From the NCBI GenBank assembly GCA_004352715.1, contig SCFE01000037.1, positions 644,531-708,530 on the forward strand: a stretch of 64,000 nt of DNA, given 5' to 3'. Positions 21,800 to 33,469 of this stretch are shown piece by piece (position 1 is the stretch's first letter; the number at the start of each line of letters is the position of its first letter). A program made the position numbers and the translations under genes. The notes under the pieces are model-generated. The model was not told the origin of the DNA and ran no database searches. It worked only from the letters and a program-made list of their open reading frames with translations. This DNA comes from Hofstenia miamia (lineage: Eukaryota; Xenacoelomorpha; Acoela).

Positions 21800-23329
21800 C
21801 ATAAAATTTCGCCGGTCACTTAGAACTATGAGAACTATGAACTAAAGAAATTTCAACTTATTTAAACACCATTTGAAAGTTCACATAGGCATGTAAGTCT
21901 ATTAGGGGAAAAATGGCATATGCACAATTCACCCACTACCAAAAAGCATTATTTGTCGAGAAACCCTTTGTGAATGTGTTATTTGATGAGAAAATTTGAT
22001 CAATTTTAATAAAATGCACAAGTAGTATACATCTAAATTATCGGAAATTGTGATAAAACATCGAAATTAAATCTCACTAAAAATATAACCTGCTGTTAAA
22101 TAGTTACAAGCTCTTATAGTAAACTATGGGAAAGCATTCACATTTAATGCAGGTATTTCACTCTTTTGATTGAACTTAACTGCATTTTCTTAAAAATGAA
22201 TAATTAATAACGGATGCTTAAAATGGGAAGAAATGCTGTTCGTATATGAAAATCTACAGAATTTTACCAAAAAAATAACAATAACTTTTGCGAAATGTTC
22301 TAATATAAAAAAACTGTCCAATTATAAACAAGAAATGAAGGTCAATGAAGCATGAATACATAGGATGATAAAGGTCAACCATCTGATTATAATATGTAAA
22401 TATATTCAACTTACCTTGAGAAAAGAGGGACTAAAGAGTGAGGATATATACATGCATATAGTTAAAATCAAATGCCTTTTATAAATATAAGCATTAGTGA
22501 TTTTCTGTATACAAGACTGTTAGATTGCCTACTGAATTTAGTTAGATTGAGAAAAAAATTATGTAAAATGGGTTTTAATTAGTGCTCGCTTACTTAACAG
22601 CTAGAGAAAGAGGGAATTGCGTAATTATCACTAGAATGCTACATTTTATTATTAACTATAAAAATAGATAAACACATCGATATATAGAATGAAAATCTAT
22701 ATTTAACTGTCATGCGTTCTCAGAAGCTATCACGTTCAGAGCAGAGCTTGAAACGAGTCAGCCTCGTTCAACATTTCGTCCCATTACAGTAACTAAGTTA
22801 GGTACAGTTGCATAATAACTGCATTAAGAGCAGAAAAAGTCTATATCCTTTTTAATTTAAATGAGTATGGTAGATTTGTTTACTGATATTCTGTTACACA
22901 CCAATTGAATTTATTTTAAGTCATCTTGACAAGTCAGAAACAACAAATATCAAGGGATTAATAGGCTTCTGCAAGCTAAATTGTTGAGTAACATTGGTAA
23001 CAATTTAACTTGAAATTCGATGTTCAATTCCCTTCATTTATATATACGTGAATTGCGTCAGTGCATCCAGTTTTGTGATGATATCAATAGTGATTTAACA
23101 CCCATTCCTTTTGGAGTTGCCCCAGGGAGGACCAATGAGTGGATGAACGTGCGGATGTAAGCAAGTACTCAGATGAGACACGTCTTCTTCATGCAATTTT
23201 AAACTCCTCTGCTAATGATGATCCCTCGTCATATGCATACTGCGTCGACACTATTTTATTCTCAACAGAAAAATTTGCCATCAAAGTTGCGAGCCCGCAT
23301 TTAGTCAACAGAGGATTTGGAATCAGCAG
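21800..23329. other. non-coding stretch
   Basis: AT-rich. A 69-codon open frame at 23139-23348 has a slightly more coding-like composition but no recognisable motif. It runs into the repeat end at 23330. Confidence 0.5.
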
Positions 23330-24245
23330 CAGGGCTGAGAATAGTTAACTCATTAACGTATTAATGAAAATAAATAGTTTCTCTGGTGCCGTTCAGGGCT
23401 GCGAGCCGGACGGCTCAACCTGCAGGTTGGGTCGGGTTGGATCAAATGGTATCTGGACCTGCAACCTGCAAATGTATCATTTAACCTTAAGCTAGCTGAG
23501 TGAACGACACATATGTCCACTACTGTTTAAAAAATGTTTTTTCATCAATATTATTGTTATTGTTGAATGTTTTTGTAGCATTGGTTGCATTGCTAAAACA
23601 TGGTTCAGTGAAAATAGTTCTTTCCCGCGGTGCAAACATTTACCACATTTATTATTGCTTTTTCGTTGGAGAGGTGCATTAATGTTAAATAATTATTATT
23701 ACAGTGATTTCCTTGAAAAAATCTTATATTTTTGTTTACTTTGCAAGAGCAGAAACAACCTACATGGCGAGAATTTAATGATCTTGACCTGCAGGTGAAC
23801 ATGCGTTGCAGTGCGGCGCTTTCTCGCTAGGGGACAATCAGACGCTATGCGCTGAATGTTAACACTAGGAGGAATTTCTTGTATTCATTTGGAAACTGAT
23901 GTCTTAGCATTTAATTTTCAGTAAGGTCTTAAGCAATACTGATGGAACCAATTTTTTCTTGCAAATGACAACTAAATAGCCTTCTGAGTCAATATTTTTT
24001 TTGCTTTTTGGTTCATAAATTATTTATGTCTGAAAGCTAGCAACTTTATGAGAATTGTATTCTTTAAATTATATGTTTTCCTTAATGCTTTAAAGTGTTA
24101 AATTTTTACATGTTAATGCGTTGTTATACGTTAATTTCCATGTAATTGAATTTAAAATAAAATGGAAATTATCGTATATTAACGCATTAAACTGTAAAAA
24201 TTTAACGCATTAAAGCGTTAAAGAAAATTTAACTCCCTCCCAGCC
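23330..24245. repeat. possible hAT-like repeat with TTAACG-type motifs, with a second repeat nested in it
   Basis: The left edge reads CAGGGCTGAGAATAGTTAAC. The right edge, reverse-complemented, reads GGCTGGGAGGGAGTTAAATT. Both are followed by copies of ATTAACG or its complement. Inside, at 23394, another CAGGGCTGCGAGCC edge is followed by ACCTGCA motifs that recur near 23788. No clean target duplication is visible, so boundaries and class are uncertain. Confidence 0.4.
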
Positions 24246-24853
24246 ATAATCTACAATTGAAAAGTGTAGTTAATCAGCCTATTAAGAAAGACTCAATCAT
24301 AATTCCTTCCATTACCTTCATATAATACGTCGGTCTGCATATTGTTCCGATTATCATATCACTAATCTCACTAGAAGAGTGAATTGCATTGCAACTAATC
24401 TTAATGGTATTATACAAAACTTAATTTTCCAGGCAAATGTAAGTTGTCTTTTAACGTATATAGTTTCTCAACATTGAATAAGATGAATGTGTACCAGGAC
24501 TTCGGTAAACTCAAATGAATAAGCTGTGGCGTCAAATGAAACTTTGCTTTTATATCAAATATTCCTAAATATAGAGGCTTTCAAATTTTAAACTCTGATT
24601 TGGAGTCACAGCTTCAAATGTCAACTAAGAGAATCCAAAATAATTTTTCACATTCCTGATGCCCCTCTTACCACGCAACGATTCACAAGAAATTGTAGTG
24701 CCATACGCTTACCTCGCTGCCACAAACATCTACAGACGCAAGTCCGCTCCTATGGCATGCAGATATTCTGCTTAACATCAAATTCAAAGTTTATAGTTCA
24801 CTATCTTCCTATTTACCCTAAAATCAAATACAGGAAATAAAGTATTATGATCA

Positions 24854-24907
<54 letters not shown>

Positions 24908-26870
24908 GTTAACTGAGTCCCACAGATTCATTCAGATTTATACAAGTCCCACATTTTTGCCACATTTCATATATATACATACAATATGCAACACTATTTT
25001 ATTGAAACATTAAACAGAATATTCCAAATATGATTGAAAATCACCTCATTATATTGTGCATTTTGAATTTGCTGTACAAACAAATTTGTTTCTTTAACAG
25101 TAAAAATATTCTATGAAACTTCAAGGTTAAAATATACCAACACATTATACACATGTTTGACTTTGCTCACACAACTCGCAAATATATCCATCCTTGAGGA
25201 CAGCATCAGCAATAAAATGTACATTTGTAAGTTACTAAAATTATTCTAATTTTTGGAATCACCCTAAAGAGCAAAATATTCTGTTGAAGTGAGGAACTAT
25301 CATCAGATAAGAAATATTTTGTTAACTGCGATGCACTTATAACACAAGAGACATATTCAAGATAAATTTATAAAATGAAAATCAAACTTGCTTATTTTTC
25401 TAGTTGTAAACATATTTTTCTAAACAAAGTTAGTAGTTATATTGCTATCTTCATCGATAAATTCGCTTGAGGACGTCAGGTTAGGATAACATCGAATGAG
25501 TACTTTCTCAATGTGTTCAGTTTATCATTGGCCACCACCCTGCCACATATTAGCGTTGTTTGTGTCCTGGAGTACATTTTTGAAATAATTTGGCATTGCA
25601 GTCGGCTTTTTAAGTTATAGTTCTGCCAAGTTTCGATGCTTGATGATTAGGATGAATTTTATGAGGGGTGGTGTTGGAGTACCCTTTCGTTTTAAAACTG
25701 AAAAAAGCCCGGCCGAGATAGGGTTAAAAGCTCTAAAACTTGTATGTAGACATGGGGCGATTATCACCTGATTTTGGATTCCATTATTACTCATTTCTAT
25801 TTGATTTAAAATTGGCGATACTTGTTTCCAAGAAAACAAAAATAGTTCATGATAGATTACTTTCGCGTTCTGCACTGCAAAATATCGATAACATGGTGAT
25901 TTAAAGCAGTATACGGACTGATGTCATAATGTGGCTTCAATAAATTTGTAGCTGTTAAATGTCACTTACTGACCTAGTTTGGGGTAATTCAATGCTGAAC
26001 TGAGAAGTAAAAAGCAATTATCGAAATATCTAAACAAAATTTTAAAAACTATTCTATTGTCGATTATAAACAAAAACCCCAGTTCTCAACTATCGAATCG
26101 ATAAATCATCCGCTCCTTCTTTAGATCAGGATGATATTCTTAATTGAAACGTCAATGCACGCTCTTATCAGAGTTGAAAATTAATTTTAACATTAAAATT
26201 CAGTAATAAAGAAATATTATAAAGCATTATTTGTTACTTTTAGAACAGCTAAAAATGGTAACTAAAGCAGTCAGTGTTAACTGTATACCGCTATTTTTAA
26301 GTAGTTTAACCAATTAGTATTTACAATCAACTCAGCGTTGTTTTTAAATTGGGAAGAAAGTGCTTCAAAAGATTTCTGAATGAAGTCTCCATGAAAATAT
26401 TGGATAAATTTTCAATATTTTGCTCTGGAATTTTTACAAAGAACAAAGAAATTCCCTCACCATAAAAGTACCCCAGGAAAGTTTTTGTGTTTTGATCTAA
26501 TCACTCCGGTTTAAAATAAGTTGTTTTTTTATCGCTACTTTAGAACATTGCTAGGTTTTATTTAGAATAAGAAGCAAAACATAGTAACATAGTATTAAAT
26601 GTGATATATTATATTTATATTAGTTTAGAGATGCGTATGCATTTTTATAGAAAAGCATGAAGTCGAGCTCCAAAGCATTTGCAAAAAAAACCAATTCGAT
26701 TTTAAGCAACCCGCCAAAATTGGAACATCTGTGTAATGTTGTTACAAACAATGTACAATATGATGCGACTGTCGTTTGCATATGAAACAAGCAAAAACAA
26801 TGAATGCATACTTACAGCAAATTTCATAAGCCTTATTTTATGAATTGTAAAAGCATTAATTAAGAATCCT
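24246..26870. other. non-coding stretch
   Basis: Holds an (ATT)n microsatellite (about 24855-24907). I see no gene. The 25615-25875 minus-strand open frame is not accepted. Confidence 0.5.
24855..24907. repeat. (ATT)n microsatellite
   Basis: About 17 copies of the trinucleotide, nearly perfect. Confidence 0.9.
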
Positions 26871-26878
26871 AACGGTTG

Positions 26879-27047
26879 CAAGAGCGTACGCAGGAAAATA
26901 TTGAAAAATATACTAAAAATGCATTGTACGATTTAGTTTTTAAAATTTTAAATTTTTCGACGACAATGTTTTTAGTTAACCAATGAAAATAAAATTTGAA
27001 GACTTGATGGGGAACATTCCACCACGTTCCTCTTGCGTACGCCACTG
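26879..27047. mobile_element. hAT-type miniature element with perfect 8-bp target duplication
   Basis: A 169-bp element flanked by AACGGTTG at 26871-26878 and again at 27048-27055. Its ends are CAAGAGCGTACGCAGGAA (left) and, reverse-complemented, CAGTGGCGTACGCAAGAGG (right). They share the nine-base block GCGTACGCA at the same distance from the tips. The 8-bp duplication and CA tips are hAT hallmarks. No coding content, so a MITE. The minus-strand open frame over it (26869-27066) is incidental. Confidence 0.85.
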
Positions 27048-27055
27048 AACGGTTG

Positions 27056-27977
27056 TACACAACCAAACATTTTTAAAATTGGTTTACAAATAACAATTAC
27101 ATGCAACTACAGCATAGTGCAAAATGTAAAATATTCTAAATGACATTGCAACTATCAGCTCAATCTCATTGTCGGAGTGATAAAGTGGGATTTCCGAATG
27201 CTTCAGTAAACAGATGGGCACATGATGTGCTGATATTAATAGAAGCAATGAAAACTCGTAAAAAAAATTTTGCATCGAAAATTTAGAAGCAGAAATTGAC
27301 AGTCGTATGTTCAAAGGTCAATCCCTGGGGCAATCTGATATGTTTGTCTCATTTATCAATGCTGAGTGACCTTATGTGTGCATTATAAAGCACTTCATAC
27401 AAAACTTAATTAAAAATAAATAAGTTCACGGACGTTTAGTCGAGAACACGCTTAATCATTCGAGCAAATGGGAAAATGATAAAACACTTAAAATCAATAC
27501 CCGCACCGCACGAATGCAGCTCAATGTTGTCTGGTCGTAATCAGCTATGTAAATAACAATACTAAATGACAATTAAATTTACTAATAATTTCCCCACATA
27601 TGCGCTTGAAAAGGTTTTCAAAAATATCTGGGTTTACTTTAACGTTTGAAAAGCTATTTAACAATAAATCAATTTAAAGCGGTCCAATAAGCGAATAGTC
27701 TGAATAGATTCAAAACCATAAATAATATTTCTGTCGAGAATGATAAAAGTTTTGAATACACAACCATAAGTTGTAGGCAGTAATAGAAGATGGAAATCTT
27801 AAAACTAATAGTTTGCGTTTCAATAATGTAACTCTCATGTTCCAAATAAACGAAACATTGAATATTTTTTTGCAAAAATCTGAAAATCGCCCCTAGTCAA
27901 ACTGCTGAACAGAAGAGAGGCAGGATTAAAGGATGGGCTAAAATTTTCTTAGCTTCTAACCTTCATGATTGTAATAT
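27056..27977. other. non-coding stretch
   Basis: AT-rich, nothing recognised. Confidence 0.5.
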
Positions 27978-27979
27978 TA

Positions 27980-28249
27980 CACAGTAGAACTCAAGTTATA
28001 ACGAACTCTGATATAACAAAACGTCGATTATAGCGATTAGTTACATAATCCCTTTCATTTCAATTAGAGTACATCAACCTCGGCTTTAACGAAATAAACC
28101 TCCCTCGGATATAACGAAGGTTATTTTAACTTCCTTTCCAATCTGTTAGTTGATTTTTAAAACTTCTTGATTTTAGTTTTATTTATATGTTCCAAAAATC
28201 AGGAATACAATATATTTAGAATTATCTTCGTTAGAAACAAGGTTTACTG
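27980..28249. mobile_element. pogo/Tigger-like miniature element
   Basis: The left end is CAGTAGAACTCAAGTTATAA followed by CGAAC. The right end, reverse-complemented, is CAGTAAACCTTGTTTCTAAC followed by GAAG. TA dinucleotides lie at 27978-27979 and 28250-28251. The interior repeats ATAACGAA-type motifs (ATATAACAAAACG, TTTAACGAAATAA, GATATAACGAAGG). CAGT tips with TATAACGAA subterminal repeats resemble pogo/Tigger MITEs. The left TA is separated from CAGT by two extra bases, so that boundary is not exact. Confidence 0.6.
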
Positions 28250-28251
28250 TA

Positions 28252-29900
28252 TTTAAAAACCTGTAAATTCAATATATTCATATTACACTATACATATAAC
28301 TATAAAGCTAGCGCGCTAAAAATGTGTTGGAGCTCAAATTAATTTTCAGAAAGAGATACAAGGATATTGCTTTTGATAAAAAAAGTTATTACAAAAATGA
28401 CGAAATATTTGCAAAGGCAGCCCTTCCTAAATCTTCTTCTTAATAAATACTAATGAAAGGAGAACAAATGCTTAAACGTACTTGTTCAATCCGACCCCAT
28501 CCCACGATCATACTACTCTACTAAATCTATAGAAACTCCCTGACATAGGAACAGCTTAAATAACGCAAAGAATAAAATCTCAATACTTGAATAAATTTAC
28601 AATTGAGTTGAAATTATTGACTGGAAATTTAGACAACAAAATTTTATTGACAATTACTCAGTATCTAAAATGTAAACAGATTCTTTGTTGAATTTAACAA
28701 ATGCATGCCAATGATATGACTAATAAAAGTTCTGTGGTGAGACCACATACTATTGGGATTAACAAGTTCTGACAGAGAAGTTGGAAAAGGTTATAAAAAT
28801 CTGTCATTGGTTCTGAAATCCATCTATTACAGAATCTATGAAACGATGCAATGTTAAATTTAAGTTCATTGTTGAGGATTGATATGAATAATAAGGAGAG
28901 TAAAAATATTATACACGCAAAAGCAAGGAGTGCAAATTAAAAGACGCTTAGTTCCTCGAAGTTAAAAGAAAAAAGAGCCAATGGGAATTCCCTGATGCTA
29001 ATGAACTTTAAGATATTAGATAACTTCATTTTAAAATTTGCTGTATAATTTAAAAAAATTCATGTCATGCTGCTGAAGGAACTGAACCGAATCCGTTTAG
29101 AAGGAAGTAAAGAACAAACTTAGTTCCCAATTGAGACACTTATTTTCCACTGTTTTCATACTCTTTAAAAACCAAATCAATACTTAGCTTATGTGTTGAC
29201 AAAATAGTAGAGAATTATATTACGGTAAGTTTTCAAAGTATGCATAACATGGGTGTTCCTTCAACAATGCCTCCCTAGAAGTATGGTTACATAGTGACAT
29301 CTAGTTATGAGTTTCTGTTAACGACTTTTTTCACCTTTATAAAGGTGACCTTAACTATGCGGATAAAAGCATACATTTCTTAAGACAAAAGAGGAATAGA
29401 TGAAATTACCTAATTATATTATTGTCGCTTTGATATGAATTCAGACAATCTATCGAACATCCTAGAAAAATGTGATCTTTTTAGATTACGAATTTTAACA
29501 TAAACGTCAATTTTTGGTATACAATCACTTGCCTAATATCTCAAGTACTTACATTATAAATATTAGAGGCGAACTTTTCGCTGAGTGGAGAAACAAAATT
29601 GCTTGATATGTGAAGTTGCACGCGAATGGAATAAAGCCACGTTTCCGAGTCCATCCCATTACATCCATCGATCTTTGCAGCAGAGCGAAAAATGTTTAGA
29701 GCCCTTCGGATTTGCAGTTCATACTATAAAACATTTGAAATAAAAAGCGTTTAACTGCTTAGTAAGTACCATCATAATTGTTAAATATTGGTAAAATACG
29801 TTAAAATATGTGCATAAGAAGCAGCAAGCAAAATCATCTACTAAACTAAAGAAATTAAATAAATTCCTAAAAGATAAGCGCAAAAGTATAAAATTTAAAC
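28252..29900. other. non-coding stretch
   Basis: AT-rich; a small perfect hairpin (TCACCTTTATAAAGGTGA) lies near 29330-29349. No gene recognised. Confidence 0.5.
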
Positions 29901-30372
29901 CGGGGTATTAACCTAGTACTTGATATTGTACTTGAGCAAAGGGGTAACTGATACTTGAAAATACATACTTGATACGTCACAGAAATACTTGCAAAATTTC
30001 TTGTTGTTATAATTCACAAGTTGGGTTCTTACGATTGGGCTTTAGATAGCGTGTTCCACCACAGTGGTCAAATTAGAGACAGAAATTCAAGCAGCATTCT
30101 GCAAATTCTGCCTTTACCAGCTACATAAGCAGTAGTTAAAAGACTACTTAGTAAATCAGGAGTATAAGGCCACTTAGGGAGAAACAAAATCCACAAACTA
30201 ATGAAAAACTTTTGATTGTTTGGTATAACCAAAATGATTATTGATGTTGATGTTATGAAAATGCTTGAATACTTAATTTCTTCTCAATACTTGAAAACGT
30301 GCACTTAAAGGAGTTATCCAAGTATTTTACTCTCTTTAATACTTGGTAAATGCGATTCTTGTTAATACCCTG
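29901..30372. mobile_element. hAT-like element with TACTTG motif array
   Basis: The edges CGGGGTATTAAC (left) and, reverse-complemented, CAGGGTATTAAC (right) match at 10 of 12 bases. Between them the hexamer TACTTG or a near copy occurs about eight times, concentrated toward both ends, as expected of transposase-binding subterminal repeats. The flanking octamers ATTTAAAC and ACTTCAGC match at only 5 of 8, so the insertion is old or the edges are slightly off. No coding content. Confidence 0.5.
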
Positions 30373-32446
30373 ACTTCAGCAAATATTTATAGATATTCTA
30401 ATTCAATGGGTGCAAAATTTATGGTGATTAAACGCAACTCTAGAATGGAGTTCATTAATACCAAATGAAGCGGTCAAATTGTTCTTCTGCTTCAACACTG
30501 TTGAAACCTTTTGAGTGTCTCAAAAATAATTTAATTAATTTAAATTCATTTAATCCCATTTGCCTTTACACTGAGATTTAAAACAAGTACAACAATTGCA
30601 TACGAAATAAGCCTGCCTTCAGATAATCAGAACTTCGAAATTTTGTCTGATGGTGTTTTTGACAATATTTGCAGTAAATAATGGTGAGATTACATACTTT
30701 TTTGTATCTGAAAATTAAAATGGATTTGATAAATCTTTCAAAAGCCAGCAATAGATGGGTATAATCAATTTATATTGATCTGCTTCAAGCCTAAAAAAAT
30801 TTACCCAAAACCTGGCCATTCTTGAATTACACTTAGACTGGCTACTAGAAAATTGAAAACGCCTATTAATAAAAGCATAATATTAAATTCCAAATAAGCT
30901 GAATCATACCATTAAAATTAAAGTGCATACTAATTATAAGAAACAAAATTTTCTGACATGAAACATTTGCTTAGAAAAAATGTATTTTAAAATAAAATGA
31001 CTTCTAGTAATTCAATTGAAAAGCAGATTAATGGCTATTTCAGCTACTCTATGGGCATCATTTTTAATTTTCTGGTTGAGAAATAGACCCAATATATAAG
31101 TTAGAGATGAGCAACAGACATAGAAAAATAGCGGATAGGTTCGCGTAAACAATCAGTTTTTAAAAAATTACCAATGCTTCCGCAAATTGTCCCGCTAATG
31201 TTGTAGGATATCGGATAAGAAAGCAATAGGAAATAAGATTGAATATGAATTGAATAGAATTTTGTGGTCCAGCATGAAGACGTTCATCATACCCCAGTGT
31301 CGACTCATTGCTATCCGTTACAGCATCACTGGACGTAGTCTAAACATAAATTTAGATATCGATTGGCAAAGGAAATATGCTGTTTTAAAAATAATATAAC
31401 CTCTGTTACGTAATCTTAACTAGTGTTAACATCCAGAGGTTTTCAATCCTACTGAAACTGTTTAAACATTTAAACAAAATATCAATTTTGGCATGCTACA
31501 TCAATAAATATATAACTAATTTCTATATAACATGATATAAACAACGCATGGAATAAATCATTTACTTCATTTGCCAAGTGAAAAGTCTTTAAGAGATTGG
31601 AAAAAGAAAACTTACTATCACATAAATATCAATTTGGTTTCTTAAAACGAAGAGCCCCAAGAGAAATACACAAATACTGAATGAAGTGAATTGGCTATTC
31701 ACCTTTTCACTTTTGTATTTTGAGTTCTTTGAATGTGCGTATGTGTAAATATTGGATATATTTATATGTAAACATATACACTGGATTGTGCACAACAATG
31801 AATTTAGTAATTGAAGACAAATCCTCAATTTCAAAAGACTTGAAACCTGCCTCTGATATGTCGTAAATAAAGCCAATTATTTATCCATCAAATTAATCAG
31901 CCAAAATTTTAAGCGCTAAGGCCTTTGGGTTAGTAATGATTAAATAGGTACATGCATAAATAATTGTGTAAGATGAAGGTGACTTCCTCAAAACCCAGGG
32001 GGTCAACATACAAATCGTCACGTATGAGTAAAACGTAACTAATTAAAAAATGGCAAAATCATTAAAAACGAATAAAGGAAAAAAGATTTTTCACATTGTG
32101 TTTCAATTAGTATCTAAATCCATAACTAATTAATGGGAGTAATTTAGATAGAATAGTTAAAATAGCGTTTAGTCCCGTAGTTATACTGAGTTAGATGACA
32201 TGAAATTTACAGATTATATACAAAACTTTACCATGGAAATTATCCTATACAATGCATAATCCATGTGATATATTACTTTTATCCTGAACCATCTATATGC
32301 TTGCTAAGATAAGGCTGAAATATTTAAAGCTGTGCTGTGCAACTGGAGGCACTCCAAACATTTGTGGTAGCGCTTGGTAACATATTTTTTTCACTTGGTT
32401 ACAACAATTACATTTGTATATAATTTAGTTCAAAGAACAAAGTAAA
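30373..32446. other. non-coding stretch
   Basis: AT-rich; the minus-strand frame 31589-31876 has no domain signal. Nothing recognised. Confidence 0.5.
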
Positions 32447-33465
32447 CCCTAAACGCATTGAGGTATAAAATGTCAATAATGCACTGAGACGCGGGTCTCC
32501 CCCTCTTTTATTTCAAAACTATTAAAGATAAAGTAATGACCTTTGACACAGTGAAAATACACCTTTGAACTACATCTTTGCTAATTTCCAAAAAACATAC
32601 GCATTGGTTTCGATTTCATATGCAAAGAAATTTGTGACGTCACCATTTTTTGGAAAAATAAAGGTGAAAAAGAATTTAAAATAATTTTCATAATTTTGAA
32701 TAAACTTACTTTTGAATAAATAAATTAGAAATATAGTCAATGAATAATATTTATTTATGTTTCAAAAATCAAATACGTAACATAATAATATATTTCAAGG
32801 TCACTTTCAAGATCAAAGTTCAAAAAAGGTAAAAAAAAAAATAATAAGAAAATTCACAGCACATAACCCCTTACCCCACCCCAACGGGTGCAATTTTTCC
32901 GTCCGGGATTCAGAATCAATTATTCTAGTAATTTAGGTCACTTTTTATATTGTATGCAATCATATTTAGTCATTACTGTCTTACTGTATTCAAAATATAG
33001 CACCAAATAAAAATTTCATATTTTTCTTATTTTAAGTTTGACCCCTGGCCCCTCTCCCGATGAAAATATGACACTGATTTTCACCACAGCAACTTGTTTT
33101 ATAAAACAGACTATTTCTTGTCAATATTTTATTGCTACATTGGGCCCAGGGACCACAAACCAATAAAAACTGATTTTAGTACAAAAATATATAGCGATTT
33201 CGCCACTGCAAAAAATTTTGTCACCCTAACATTTTTTGACAACAATGACCCTTAACAATGATGATTCAATCAATTTAATTACATAAACATATCGATATCT
33301 ATCAAAATATTGACTATTGTAAATGCATGTTGCACCAAAAACCTTTGAAATTTTTGTTAAAATGAGTTTTTTCATATTCCTTTTGAGCTAAAAGGATTAA
33401 TTTCCAGCAAAGTTATAGACAAAAAAGAACATGGGAGCGAATCGCCCCCCTCAGTGCGTTTACAG
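32447..33465. mobile_element. TTAA-type (piggyBac-like) non-autonomous element, copy 1
   Basis: Begins CCCTAAACGCATTGAGG after TAAA and ends, reverse-complemented, CTGTAAACGCACTGAGGGG before TTAA (33466-33469). Most of its length reappears inverted at 52247-58162, which fixes both boundaries by comparison. Shared blocks include the end with TATAAAATGTCAATAA, a CATTGGGCCCAGGGACCAC stretch, and GACCCCTGGCCCCTCTCCC. CCCT ends on a TTAA target are typical of piggyBac-like elements. There is no transposase ORF, so it is non-autonomous. Confidence 0.75.
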
Positions 33466-33469
33466 TTAA

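Noticed and set aside
25615-25875. Minus-strand frame with NPISAGLFSVLKRKGTPTPP
   Set aside because: Possibly repeat-derived, but no defined ends or domain could be seen.
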